This document shows, piece by piece, positions 1 through 5,510 of a stretch of 7,024 nucleotides of DNA. The DNA is taken from assembly GCA_038234975.1 (NCBI GenBank), contig JBBSUK010000161.1, forward strand, positions 1 to 7,024. Direction: 5' to 3'. Positions within the stretch are counted from its first letter, which is position 1; each line of letters starts with the position of its first letter. A model generated the notes under the pieces. It saw only the letters and a list, made by a program, of their open reading frames with translations, had not been told where the DNA came from and ran no database searches. The DNA comes from Schlegelella_A sp038234975 (lineage in GTDB: Bacteria; Pseudomonadota; Gammaproteobacteria; Burkholderiales; Burkholderiaceae_C). The translations under genes and the position numbers were made by a program.

Positions 1-675
1 CAGGGTCGTGCGCACCGTGCCGCTGGCCAGCAGCTGACGCGACGCCAGCGGCGCGATGGTGGTGTAGGCGACGAGCGAATCGCCGACCCGTTCGACGCGC
101 AGCCGCGTGAACAGCGTCGGCAGCTTGTCATTGCCGGGAGCGCCGTAGCGACCGACGAGCTCCTCGAGCTGGCCGTTCGCGTCGACACGTGCCTGCACGC
201 GCTTGCCGGCGTGGCCCTCGAACAGCTTCTTCGCGGCGGGGTCGGTGCGCAGGAACGCGATCGACGCCGCGTCGGTGACGCCCAGGCGGCCGAGCAAGGC
301 CTCGGCGGTGTCGCCGGGGCGGGTGGCGTCGCTGCGATAGACGTCGTAATCGTGACCGGCGAGTGCCTCGAGCTGGCTCGAGACATCGGCAGTCGCGGCC
401 TCGACCACCACCGTGCTCTTGGGCAGCAGCGATGCGTCGGGCACCATGGGAGCGACACCGAAGGCCGTGGCGGCGAAGCCCGCGAGGCCGAGGGAGACGG
501 CAGCGGCGAGTGTCTTGGGATGACGGGAGGCGAAGCTGGCCGCGTGCGCCGACGCGTAGGACCAGGCCACCTCGAGGGAGGGGATGGATTTCAAGGGCTG
601 CGGAGCGCGGAACGCTCGGGGTTCAATCGACGTCGGTTCCTGGCATGGCACCAGGACGGCACGCAGGTGGCTCAT
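1..675 (-). CDS. M23-type cell-wall metallopeptidase, N-terminal part (cut by window edge)
   Basis: Reading the minus strand from the ATG at 675-673 gives 225 codons open to the window edge, starting MSHLRAVLVPCQEP. A single hydrophobic segment at about residues 55-77 (LAAAVSLGLAGFAATAFGVA) suggests a membrane anchor or signal sequence, with the rest in the periplasm. Residues 83-220 resemble the regulatory N-terminal region of betaproteobacterial M23 (LytM/NlpD-like) peptidases, with FLRTDPAAKKLF and GKRVQARVDANGQLEELV stretches. The catalytic zinc-binding HxxxD and HxH motifs would lie beyond the left edge, so catalysis cannot be judged. Such enzymes cut peptide cross-links in peptidoglycan during growth and division. 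Divergent placement beside tyrS supports the call, as I recall this neighbour pair from Burkholderiales. The frame stays open upstream of 675 and no strong Shine-Dalgarno is visible, so the start is uncertain. Confidence 0.75.
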   Translation of the reverse strand, partial: MSHLRAVLVPCQEPTSIEPRAFRAPQPLKSIPSLEVAWSYASAHAASFASRHPKTLAAAVSLGLAGFAATAFGVAPMVPDASLLPKSTVVVEAATADVSSQLEALAGHDYDVYRSDATRPGDTAEALLGRLGVTDAASIAFLRTDPAAKKLFEGHAGKRVQARVDANGQLEELVGRYGAPGNDKLPTLFTRLRVERVGDSLVAYTTIAPLASRQLLASGTVRTTL

Positions 676-805
676 CGACCGCTCGGACCCGCCCCTAGAA
701 TGGAGCGCACTCGGCCGGCCTCGTAGGAAATCGCGGTCGTCTCTGTAGGAAAGTGCCGCACAGTATAGCGGTCCACCCGTCCCGCCCTTCCGAAATTGAC
801 CTTTC
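676..805. promoter_or_regulatory. Divergent intergenic region between the M23 peptidase gene and tyrS
   Basis: This 130-bp stretch must carry the promoters of both flanking genes. The only AT-rich core is at 762-769. Read on the minus strand, 762-767 gives TATACT, a good -10 match, but no convincing -35 lies 16-19 bp upstream. Read on the plus strand, 764-769 gives TATAGC, also without a clear -35. An 8-bp direct repeat, GTAGGAAA, occurs at 723-730 and 745-752 with 22-bp spacing, about two helical turns. I see no T-box or other riboswitch architecture ahead of tyrS; the leader is too short. Which gene the -10-like element serves is undecided. Confidence 0.35.
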
Positions 806-2053
806 ATGTCTGATTCTTTGGTTGCCGCGCGTGAGGGCGTGCAACACCCGGTGTCCGATGCCGTCCGGGCGGCGTTCGAGATCTCGAAGCGCCGCTGCGC
901 CGAACTGCTGCCCGAAGGCGACTGGCTGGCCAAGCTGGCGAGATCGGCCCTCACCGGCCGGCCGCTTCGCGTCAAGCTCGGGCTCGACCCGACCGCACCC
1001 GACATCCACCTTGGCCACACCGTCGTCCTGAACAAGCTGCGCGAGCTGCAGGACCTCGGGCACACCGTCATCTTCCTGATCGGCGACTTCACGTCGATGA
1101 TCGGTGATCCGTCGGGGCGCAACGCGACACGTCCACCGCTCACGCGCGAGCAGATCGAGTCGAATGCGAGGACTTACTACGCCCAGGCGAGCCTGGTGCT
1201 GGATGCCGAGCGCACCGAGATTCGTTACAACTCCGAATGGAGCGACCCGCTCGGCGCGCGCGGCCTGATCGAGCTCGCGTCGCGCTACACCGTGGCGCGC
1301 ATGATGGAGCGCGACGACTTCTCCCGGCGCTTCAAGGCGGGCACGCCGATCAGCGTCCACGAGTTCCTCTACCCGCTGATGCAGGGCTACGACTCGGTGG
1401 CGCTGAAGTCCGATCTCGAGCTCGGCGGCACCGACCAGACCTTCAACCTCCTCGTCGGCCGCGCCCTGCAGGCCGAGTACGGGCAGGAGCCGCAGTGCGT
1501 CATGACGATGCCGCTGCTCGAGGGGCTCGATGGCGTCGAGAAGATGTCGAAGTCGAAGGACAACTACATCGGCCTGACCGAGCCGGCCAACACGATGTAC
1601 GCCAAGGCGATGTCGATCAGCGACGCGCTGATGTGGCGCTGGTTCGATCTCGTGAGCCTGAAGGATCCGGCCGACGTCGCCCGGCTGCGCTCCGAGGTGG
1701 ATGGCGGTCGCAATCCGCGCGACGCGAAGGTGATGCTGGCCAACGAGATCACGACGCGCTTCCACGGTGCGCCCGCCGCCGTGGCGGCCGAGGCCGACTT
1801 CGACCTGCGCGCCAGGGGCGGCATTCCCGAGCAGATCGACGCCGTGTCGCTGGCCGGCGCGCCGCTGCCGATCGGCGCGGTGCTGAAGCAGGCGCGGCTC
1901 GCTCCGTCGACCAGCGAGGCGATGCGGCTGGTCGACGGCGGCGGCGTTCGGGTCGACGGCGTCGTCGTCTCCGACCGCGCGCTGAAGCTGCCGGTCGGCA
2001 CTTTCGTCGTGCAGGTCGGCAAACGCCGGTTCGCACGGGTCACGCTCGGCTGA
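806..2053 (+). CDS. tyrS: Tyrosyl-tRNA synthetase (TyrRS)
   Basis: This 415-residue class I aminoacyl-tRNA synthetase attaches tyrosine to tRNA-Tyr in the cytoplasm, using ATP. The HIGH signature appears as HLGH at residues 68-71 within KLGLDPTAPDIHLGH. The tyrosine-site region LELGGTDQTFN is at about 204-214, and the KMSKS loop is intact at 246-250 (VEKMSKSKDN). Residues about 354-412 form a C-terminal S4-like RNA-binding domain ending VGKRRFARVTLG, so the gene is full length. The HxGH form and overall sequence match the TyrRS type usual in betaproteobacteria rather than the E. coli type. The start at 806 gives the expected N-terminus, although no good Shine-Dalgarno precedes it. The CDF transporter gene follows after 14 bp and is probably co-transcribed. 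Nothing suggests loss of function. Confidence 0.97.
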   Translation: MSDSLVAAREGVQHPVSDAVRAAFEISKRRCAELLPEGDWLAKLARSALTGRPLRVKLGLDPTAPDIHLGHTVVLNKLRELQDLGHTVIFLIGDFTSMIGDPSGRNATRPPLTREQIESNARTYYAQASLVLDAERTEIRYNSEWSDPLGARGLIELASRYTVARMMERDDFSRRFKAGTPISVHEFLYPLMQGYDSVALKSDLELGGTDQTFNLLVGRALQAEYGQEPQCVMTMPLLEGLDGVEKMSKSKDNYIGLTEPANTMYAKAMSISDALMWRWFDLVSLKDPADVARLRSEVDGGRNPRDAKVMLANEITTRFHGAPAAVAAEADFDLRARGGIPEQIDAVSLAGAPLPIGAVLKQARLAPSTSEAMRLVDGGGVRVDGVVVSDRALKLPVGTFVVQVGKRRFARVTLG

Positions 2054-2067
2054 AGTCGCGGTTCACG

Positions 2068-2994
2068 ATGCGGGTCAAGACACTGCTGCGGCTGTCGGTG
2101 GTCGCGGCGATCGCGGCGATCACGCTCAAGTCCGCCGGCTGGTGGATCACCGGCTCGGTCGGCTTGCTGTCGGATGCGATGGAGTCGTTCGTCAACCTCG
2201 CGTCGGCGTGTTTCGCGCTTGCCATGGTGACGATCGCGGAACGCCCGCCCGACGAGGATCACCCATCCGGTCACACCAAGGCCGAGTATTTCTCGAGTGC
2301 CTTCGAGGGACTGCTGATCGCAGGCGCCGCGGTCGCCATCGTCTGGACGGCGTTGCCTCGCTTTGCCGATCCGCAGGCGCTGCAGTCGGTCGACATCGGC
2401 ATCGCCCTGGTCGTCGCCAGCTCGGTGATCAACGGTGCACTGGCGTGGAAGATGATGGCGACGGCCCGTGCCGAGCGGTCGATCGCGCTCGAGGCCGACG
2501 CCCGCCACCTCTATGCCGACGTGTGGACCTCGGCTGGCGTGATCGTCGGCCTGCTGCTCGCCAAGCTCACGGGCTGGCTGTGGCTCGACCCGCTCGTGGC
2601 GATCGCTGTCGCCGCCAACATCGTTCGCGAAGGGGCACGCGTCGTCTGGCGGTCGGTCGAGGGGCTGATGGACACGGCCGTCGAACCGGAGGTGCAGGCA
2701 CGCATCGACGCGACCCTGGCGCGCCACGCGCAGGCCGGCACGGTCCGCTTCGACGATCTGGTCACGCGGCGAGCCGGCAGCCGGCGCTTCGTCGACCTGC
2801 ACATGCACGTGCCGGCGAGCTGGACGCTCGGCCGCGCCGCCACGCTGCGCGGCGATGTCGAGCGGGCGCTGATGGAGGAGATCGCCGGCTTGCGCGCGTC
2901 GATCCAGCTCCTGCCGTCGAATGTCGAGCCGTACGCCAAGACCGTCGAGGAGGCGCAGGCGAAGGCGGCCGCCGAGGCCGGCGGCGCGGGCTGA
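2068..2994 (+). CDS. Cation diffusion facilitator (CDF) family metal transporter
   Basis: This 308-residue inner-membrane protein belongs to the CDF family, which exports divalent metals such as Zn, Fe, Mn, Co or Ni in exchange for protons. Six hydrophobic segments lie at about 8-28, 31-54, 78-98, 108-128, 151-168 and 171-187. A soluble C-terminal domain (about 190-290), of the kind that dimerises in YiiP, contains FVDLHMHVPASWTLGRAATL. The TM2 signature is GSVGLLSDAMESFVN, the TM2-TM3 loop holds HPSGHTKAEYFSS, and TM5 begins ARHLYADVWTS. Aligned by eye with YiiP/ZitB, the transport site would be Glu39, Asn43, His147 and Asp151, unlike the DDHD or HDHD sets of characterised exporters. The ATG at 2068 gives the expected short N-terminus, but its Shine-Dalgarno is poor. 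The reading frame stays open far upstream inside tyrS, which is coincidental. The metal is not predictable. The Ala/Glu-rich tail after 290 looks disordered. Confidence 0.92.
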   Translation: MRVKTLLRLSVVAAIAAITLKSAGWWITGSVGLLSDAMESFVNLASACFALAMVTIAERPPDEDHPSGHTKAEYFSSAFEGLLIAGAAVAIVWTALPRFADPQALQSVDIGIALVVASSVINGALAWKMMATARAERSIALEADARHLYADVWTSAGVIVGLLLAKLTGWLWLDPLVAIAVAANIVREGARVVWRSVEGLMDTAVEPEVQARIDATLARHAQAGTVRFDDLVTRRAGSRRFVDLHMHVPASWTLGRAATLRGDVERALMEEIAGLRASIQLLPSNVEPYAKTVEEAQAKAAAEAGGAG

Positions 2995-3031
2995 GGCGCA
3001 GCGCCCGGGCGCGTCGACGGCCGCTGCCGCT
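2995..3031. other. Short convergent gap with GC inverted repeats
   Basis: This 37-bp gap separates the stops of two converging genes. It contains GGCGC-A-GCGCC at 2995-3005 and the perfect 12-bp palindrome GCGCCCGGGCGC at 3001-3012. Neither is followed by a T-run on either strand and both have almost no loop. They are therefore poor intrinsic terminators, though they could act as a bidirectional block or RNA 3'-end stabiliser. Read-through antisense transcription between the two operons is possible. Confidence 0.25.
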
Positions 3032-4300
3032 TCAGCCGATCGGTCGCCGGTCCTCGATGACCTTGCCGTCGTTCGGCAACGTGCCGGCGCCGACGAACTG
3101 GACCTCGCCGCGCAGCTTCGTCAGCTCGCGTACGCTTTCCGCCAGCCGCGCCGACAGGCCTTCGGGCGCCGCGCCGTCGAGCTCGACCTGCAGCGTCATG
3201 CGGTCGCCTCCCGGGTCGCCGTCGACGACGAGCCGCGCCTTCGTCACTTCGGGGTGTCGCCGCGCAATCTGCGCCACCTGCGTCGCGTGGACGAACAGGC
3301 CGCGCACCTTGGCCGATTGGTCGGCCCGGCCGAGCCAGCCGCGGATGCGCTGGTTCGTCCGCCCGGTCGGACACGGGCCCGGCAGCACGGCGGACAGGTC
3401 GCCGGTGCCGAAGCGGACCAGCGGGTAGTCGCGGTTGAGCGTGGTCACGACGACCTCGCCGACATCGCCTTCGACAACCGGCTCGCCGCTGCCGGGCCGC
3501 ACGATCTCGACGATCACGCCTTCGTCGACGACGAGCCCTTCGCGCGCTTCGGTCTCGTAGGCGACGAGGCCGAGATCGGCGGTGCCGTAGCTCTGCAGGG
3601 CGGCGATGCCGCGCGCCGCGAACGCATCTCGCAGCGCGGGCGGGAACGCCTCGCCGCCGACCGACGCCTTGACAAGCGATGCGAGCCCGCCGCCCGTCTC
3701 GTCGGCTTTCTCGAGCACGAGCTTGAGAAAGCTCGGCGTGCCGACGTAGCCGTCGGGCCGCAGCCGCCGCATCGCCTGCGCCTGCTGCTCGGTCTGCCCG
3801 GTTCCTGCAGGGAACACCGTGCAGCCGATCGCCTGCGCCGCTGACTCCATCATCGCGCCGGCGGGCGTGAAGTGGTAGCTGAAGGCGTTGTGCACGAGGT
3901 CGCCGCGTCGAAAGCCGGCCGCGAACAGCGCCCGGGCCATGCGCCAGTAGTCGCCGCGCGCGGTGTCGGGCTCGTGGATCGGGCCGGGCGATGCGAACAC
4001 GCGCAGCGCCCGGCGCGTGGCGTCGCGGTCCGCGCCCCAGCCGACGGTGGCGAAGCCGCCGAACGCGTCGGGCGCGCCCGGGTCGGCCTGCGCCTCGAGC
4101 AACTCGTGCTTGCGCAGCACCGGCAGTCGCGCGAGATCGGCTGGCGAGCGCAGGTCGACCGGATCGATGCCGCGCAGGCGCTCGCGCCAGGCTGGTGCCT
4201 GCGCCGTCGCATGGTCGATCAGCGCGCGCAGCAACACCAGCTGCGACGCCTCGCGCTCGGCGGGGTCGCGGTTTTCAAGCGCGTCGAAATGCTCGGTCAT
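3032..4300 (-). CDS. Phenylacetate-CoA ligase-like adenylate-forming enzyme (PaaK family)
   Basis: This 422-residue protein has the length and layout of PaaK-type acyl-CoA ligases, which adenylate a carboxylic acid with ATP and transfer it to CoA in the cytoplasm. Family stretches are AGFRRGDLVHNAFSYHFTPAG (about 128-148), PAGTGQTEQQ (164-173), the A5-like QSYGTADLGLVAYE (236-249), the A7-like VRFGTGDLSAV (295-305), the A8-like GRADQSAKVRGLFVHATQV (324-342) and the C-terminal catalytic lysine region TLPNDGKVIEDRR with Lys413. The expected P-loop, SSGTTGKP in PaaK, is replaced by FASPGPIHEP at 102-111, so catalysis is not assured. I recall similar 'SPGPI' loops in PaaK-like proteins beside Liv transporters, which suggests a subfamily trait. 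It is last in the transporter operon, 44 bp after the 90-residue gene, with no Shine-Dalgarno before its ATG. The substrate is unknown; an aromatic or branched carboxylate imported by the transporter is an inference. Confidence 0.88.
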   Translation of the reverse strand: MTEHFDALENRDPAEREASQLVLLRALIDHATAQAPAWRERLRGIDPVDLRSPADLARLPVLRKHELLEAQADPGAPDAFGGFATVGWGADRDATRRALRVFASPGPIHEPDTARGDYWRMARALFAAGFRRGDLVHNAFSYHFTPAGAMMESAAQAIGCTVFPAGTGQTEQQAQAMRRLRPDGYVGTPSFLKLVLEKADETGGGLASLVKASVGGEAFPPALRDAFAARGIAALQSYGTADLGLVAYETEAREGLVVDEGVIVEIVRPGSGEPVVEGDVGEVVVTTLNRDYPLVRFGTGDLSAVLPGPCPTGRTNQRIRGWLGRADQSAKVRGLFVHATQVAQIARRHPEVTKARLVVDGDPGGDRMTLQVELDGAAPEGLSARLAESVRELTKLRGEVQFVGAGTLPNDGKVIEDRRPIG

Positions 4301-4344
4301 CCGGGGGTCGTGTCGTCGTCTCGTTGCGCGGTCACGCGGGTGGC

Positions 4345-4617
4345 TCAGTCGTCGTCGAACCGGCGCGCGCGAAGCTTGGCCTCGTCGACGAATCGCCGTT
4401 GCTCGGGCGGCGTGGCGAGCGCGAACCGGTCGAAGCCCGAGCCGCCGGGCTTCTTCAGGTCGGCGTACAGGGCGCCGTCCTCTTCGTGGAAGTGGATGTA
4501 CGCGTCTCGCCGAGCGTAGAACGTGCCGGGCTGGTTCTCCTTCAGCCCCTTGATCTCGCGCAGAGGCCGCAGCACCGGCAGCAGGGCTTTCAACGCATCG
4601 GTTCCGGCGCGGGCCAT
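4345..4617 (-). CDS. Uncharacterised 90-residue protein in the transporter operon
   Basis: I cannot assign this small protein to a named family. It begins with a basic, probably helical segment (ALKALLPVLRPLREIKGL, about 8-25). A core with alternating aromatic and charged residues follows: GTFYARRDAYIHFHEEDGAL at 31-50, then YADLKKPGGSGFDRFAL. It ends in a charged helix (PEQRRFVDEAKLRARRFDDD). It has no signal peptide, membrane segment or cysteine, so it should be cytosolic. The 'FYxRxxAYxHFHE' core resembles short conserved hypothetical proteins I have seen, but I know no function for them. It is very likely real: a strong AGGAG lies 5 nt before the ATG (4623-4627 on the plus strand), it starts 25 bp after livF, it precedes the ligase gene, and its codon use resembles its neighbours. 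A role accessory to the ligase or transporter is only suggested by position. Confidence 0.8.
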   Translation of the reverse strand: MARAGTDALKALLPVLRPLREIKGLKENQPGTFYARRDAYIHFHEEDGALYADLKKPGGSGFDRFALATPPEQRRFVDEAKLRARRFDDD

Positions 4618-4642
4618 CGATGCTCCTCGGCCTGACCCTGGC

Positions 4643-5461
4643 TCAGGCCAGCCAACGCTTGCGGCGTCGGTAGCTCTTCACGTCGCGGTAGCTCCTGCGC
4701 TCCCCCGTTGCCGCGCCGGCGCCGAGGTAAAACTCGCGCACGTCCTCGTTCTCGCGCAGCGCCGCCGCCGCGCCGTCCATGACGATGCGGCCGCTCTCGA
4801 GGATGTAGCCGTAGTCGGCGTAGCGCAGCGCCATGTTGGTGTTCTGCTCGGCGAGCAGGAAGGTCACGCCTTCCTTCTGGTTCAGGTCGCGCACGATCTC
4901 GAACACCTCGGCGACGATCTGCGGCGCCAGCCCCATCGACGGCTCGTCGAGCAGCACCATCTTCGGGTTGGCCATCAGCGCCCGGCCGATCGCGCACATC
5001 TGCTGCTCGCCGCCGGAGGTATAGGCGGCCTGCGACGAGCGGCGTTCCTTCAGGCGCGGGAAATAGGCGTAGACCTTGTCGAGCGTGCTCGCGACCTGCG
5101 CCTTGCCGTCGCGGCGCGTCCAGGCGCCGGTCATCAGGTTTTCCTCGATCGTGAGATGCGCGAAGCAGTGACGCCCTTCCATCACCTGGATGACGCCGCG
5201 TTCGACCATGTCGGAGGTGGACAGCTTCTCGATCCGCTCGCCGCGCAGCTCGATCGAGCCCTTGGTGACCGCGCCGCGTTCTCCCGCGAGCAGGTTGCTG
5301 ACCGCGCGCAGCGTCGTCGTCTTGCCCGCCCCGTTGCCACCGAGCAAGGCGACGATCCGCCCCTCCGGCACCTGCAGTGAAACCCCCTTCAGCACGAGGA
5401 TCACGTGGTTGTAGATCACCTCGATGCCGTTGACATCGAGGAGCGGCGCACCTTCGGTCAT
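4643..5461 (-). CDS. livF: Branched-chain amino acid (HAAT)-type ABC transporter ATP-binding protein
   Basis: This 272-residue ATPase is a LivF-type subunit that would hydrolyse ATP on the inner face of the membrane to drive import through LivH/LivM-like permeases. It has Walker A GGNGAGKT (41-48), Q-loop Gln92 in VIQVMEGR, the signature TSGGEQQM (148-155, Thr for the usual Leu), Walker B MVLLDEP with catalytic Glu173, and D-loop SMGLAP. The switch region reads LLAEQN, as in E. coli LivF, which has LVEQN instead of the usual histidine. All catalytic elements look intact. About 25 extra residues after EFYLG form a very basic tail, RRSYRDVKSYRRRKRWLA. The start at 5461 gives a normal N-terminus (LLDVNGIEVIYNHVILVLKGVSL) but is preceded by pyrimidine-rich CTCCCTCCCC instead of a Shine-Dalgarno. 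The partner LivG and the permeases are not in the window. Confidence 0.95.
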   Translation of the reverse strand: MTEGAPLLDVNGIEVIYNHVILVLKGVSLQVPEGRIVALLGGNGAGKTTTLRAVSNLLAGERGAVTKGSIELRGERIEKLSTSDMVERGVIQVMEGRHCFAHLTIEENLMTGAWTRRDGKAQVASTLDKVYAYFPRLKERRSSQAAYTSGGEQQMCAIGRALMANPKMVLLDEPSMGLAPQIVAEVFEIVRDLNQKEGVTFLLAEQNTNMALRYADYGYILESGRIVMDGAAAALRENEDVREFYLGAGAATGERRSYRDVKSYRRRKRWLA

Positions 5462-5467
5462 GGGGAG

Positions 5468-5505
5468 GGAGCCGCCCTGTCAGCGAAGCTGGCTCGGCGG
5501 GCTCC
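5468..5505 (-). promoter_or_regulatory. Intergenic mRNA hairpin between the binding-protein gene and livF
   Basis: On the minus-strand transcript, GGAGCC (5505-5500) can pair with GGCTCC (5473-5468). Inside it, CAGC-TTC-GCTG (5491-5481) forms a second perfect 4-bp stem. The structure ends 6 nt before the livF ATG, fills most of the 49-bp gap and occupies the place where a ribosome-binding site would lie. No T-run follows, so it is not an intrinsic terminator. Hairpins after binding-protein genes commonly protect the upstream message and lower expression of downstream subunits; that role here is inferred. Confidence 0.4.
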
Positions 5506-5510
5506 GACGA

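Noticed and set aside
211..726. Plus-strand open frames opposite the M23 peptidase gene
   Set aside because: The minus-strand frame has a membrane anchor and M23-type N-terminal sequence; the plus frames are Gly/Arg-rich with no recognisable features.
695..1765. Long open frame (356 codons) on the minus strand opposite tyrS
   Set aside because: tyrS is unmistakable here. The antisense frame has low-complexity, Arg/His/Leu-rich composition typical of GC-rich shadows and no recognisable domain.
1237..2067. In-frame N-terminal extension of the CDF protein back into tyrS
   Set aside because: The added residues are an Arg/Gly-rich read of tyrS in another frame. The CDF family starts just before TM1, matching the ATG at 2068.
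1564..2808. 414-codon minus-strand frame across the tyrS/CDF junction
   Set aside because: It overlaps two well-supported plus-strand genes, and its translation is rich in Arg, Asp and Pro with no family signature.
2995..3031. Intrinsic terminator between the convergent genes
   Set aside because: The inverted repeats have almost no loop and no T-run follows on either strand, so this was kept only as a low-confidence structural note.
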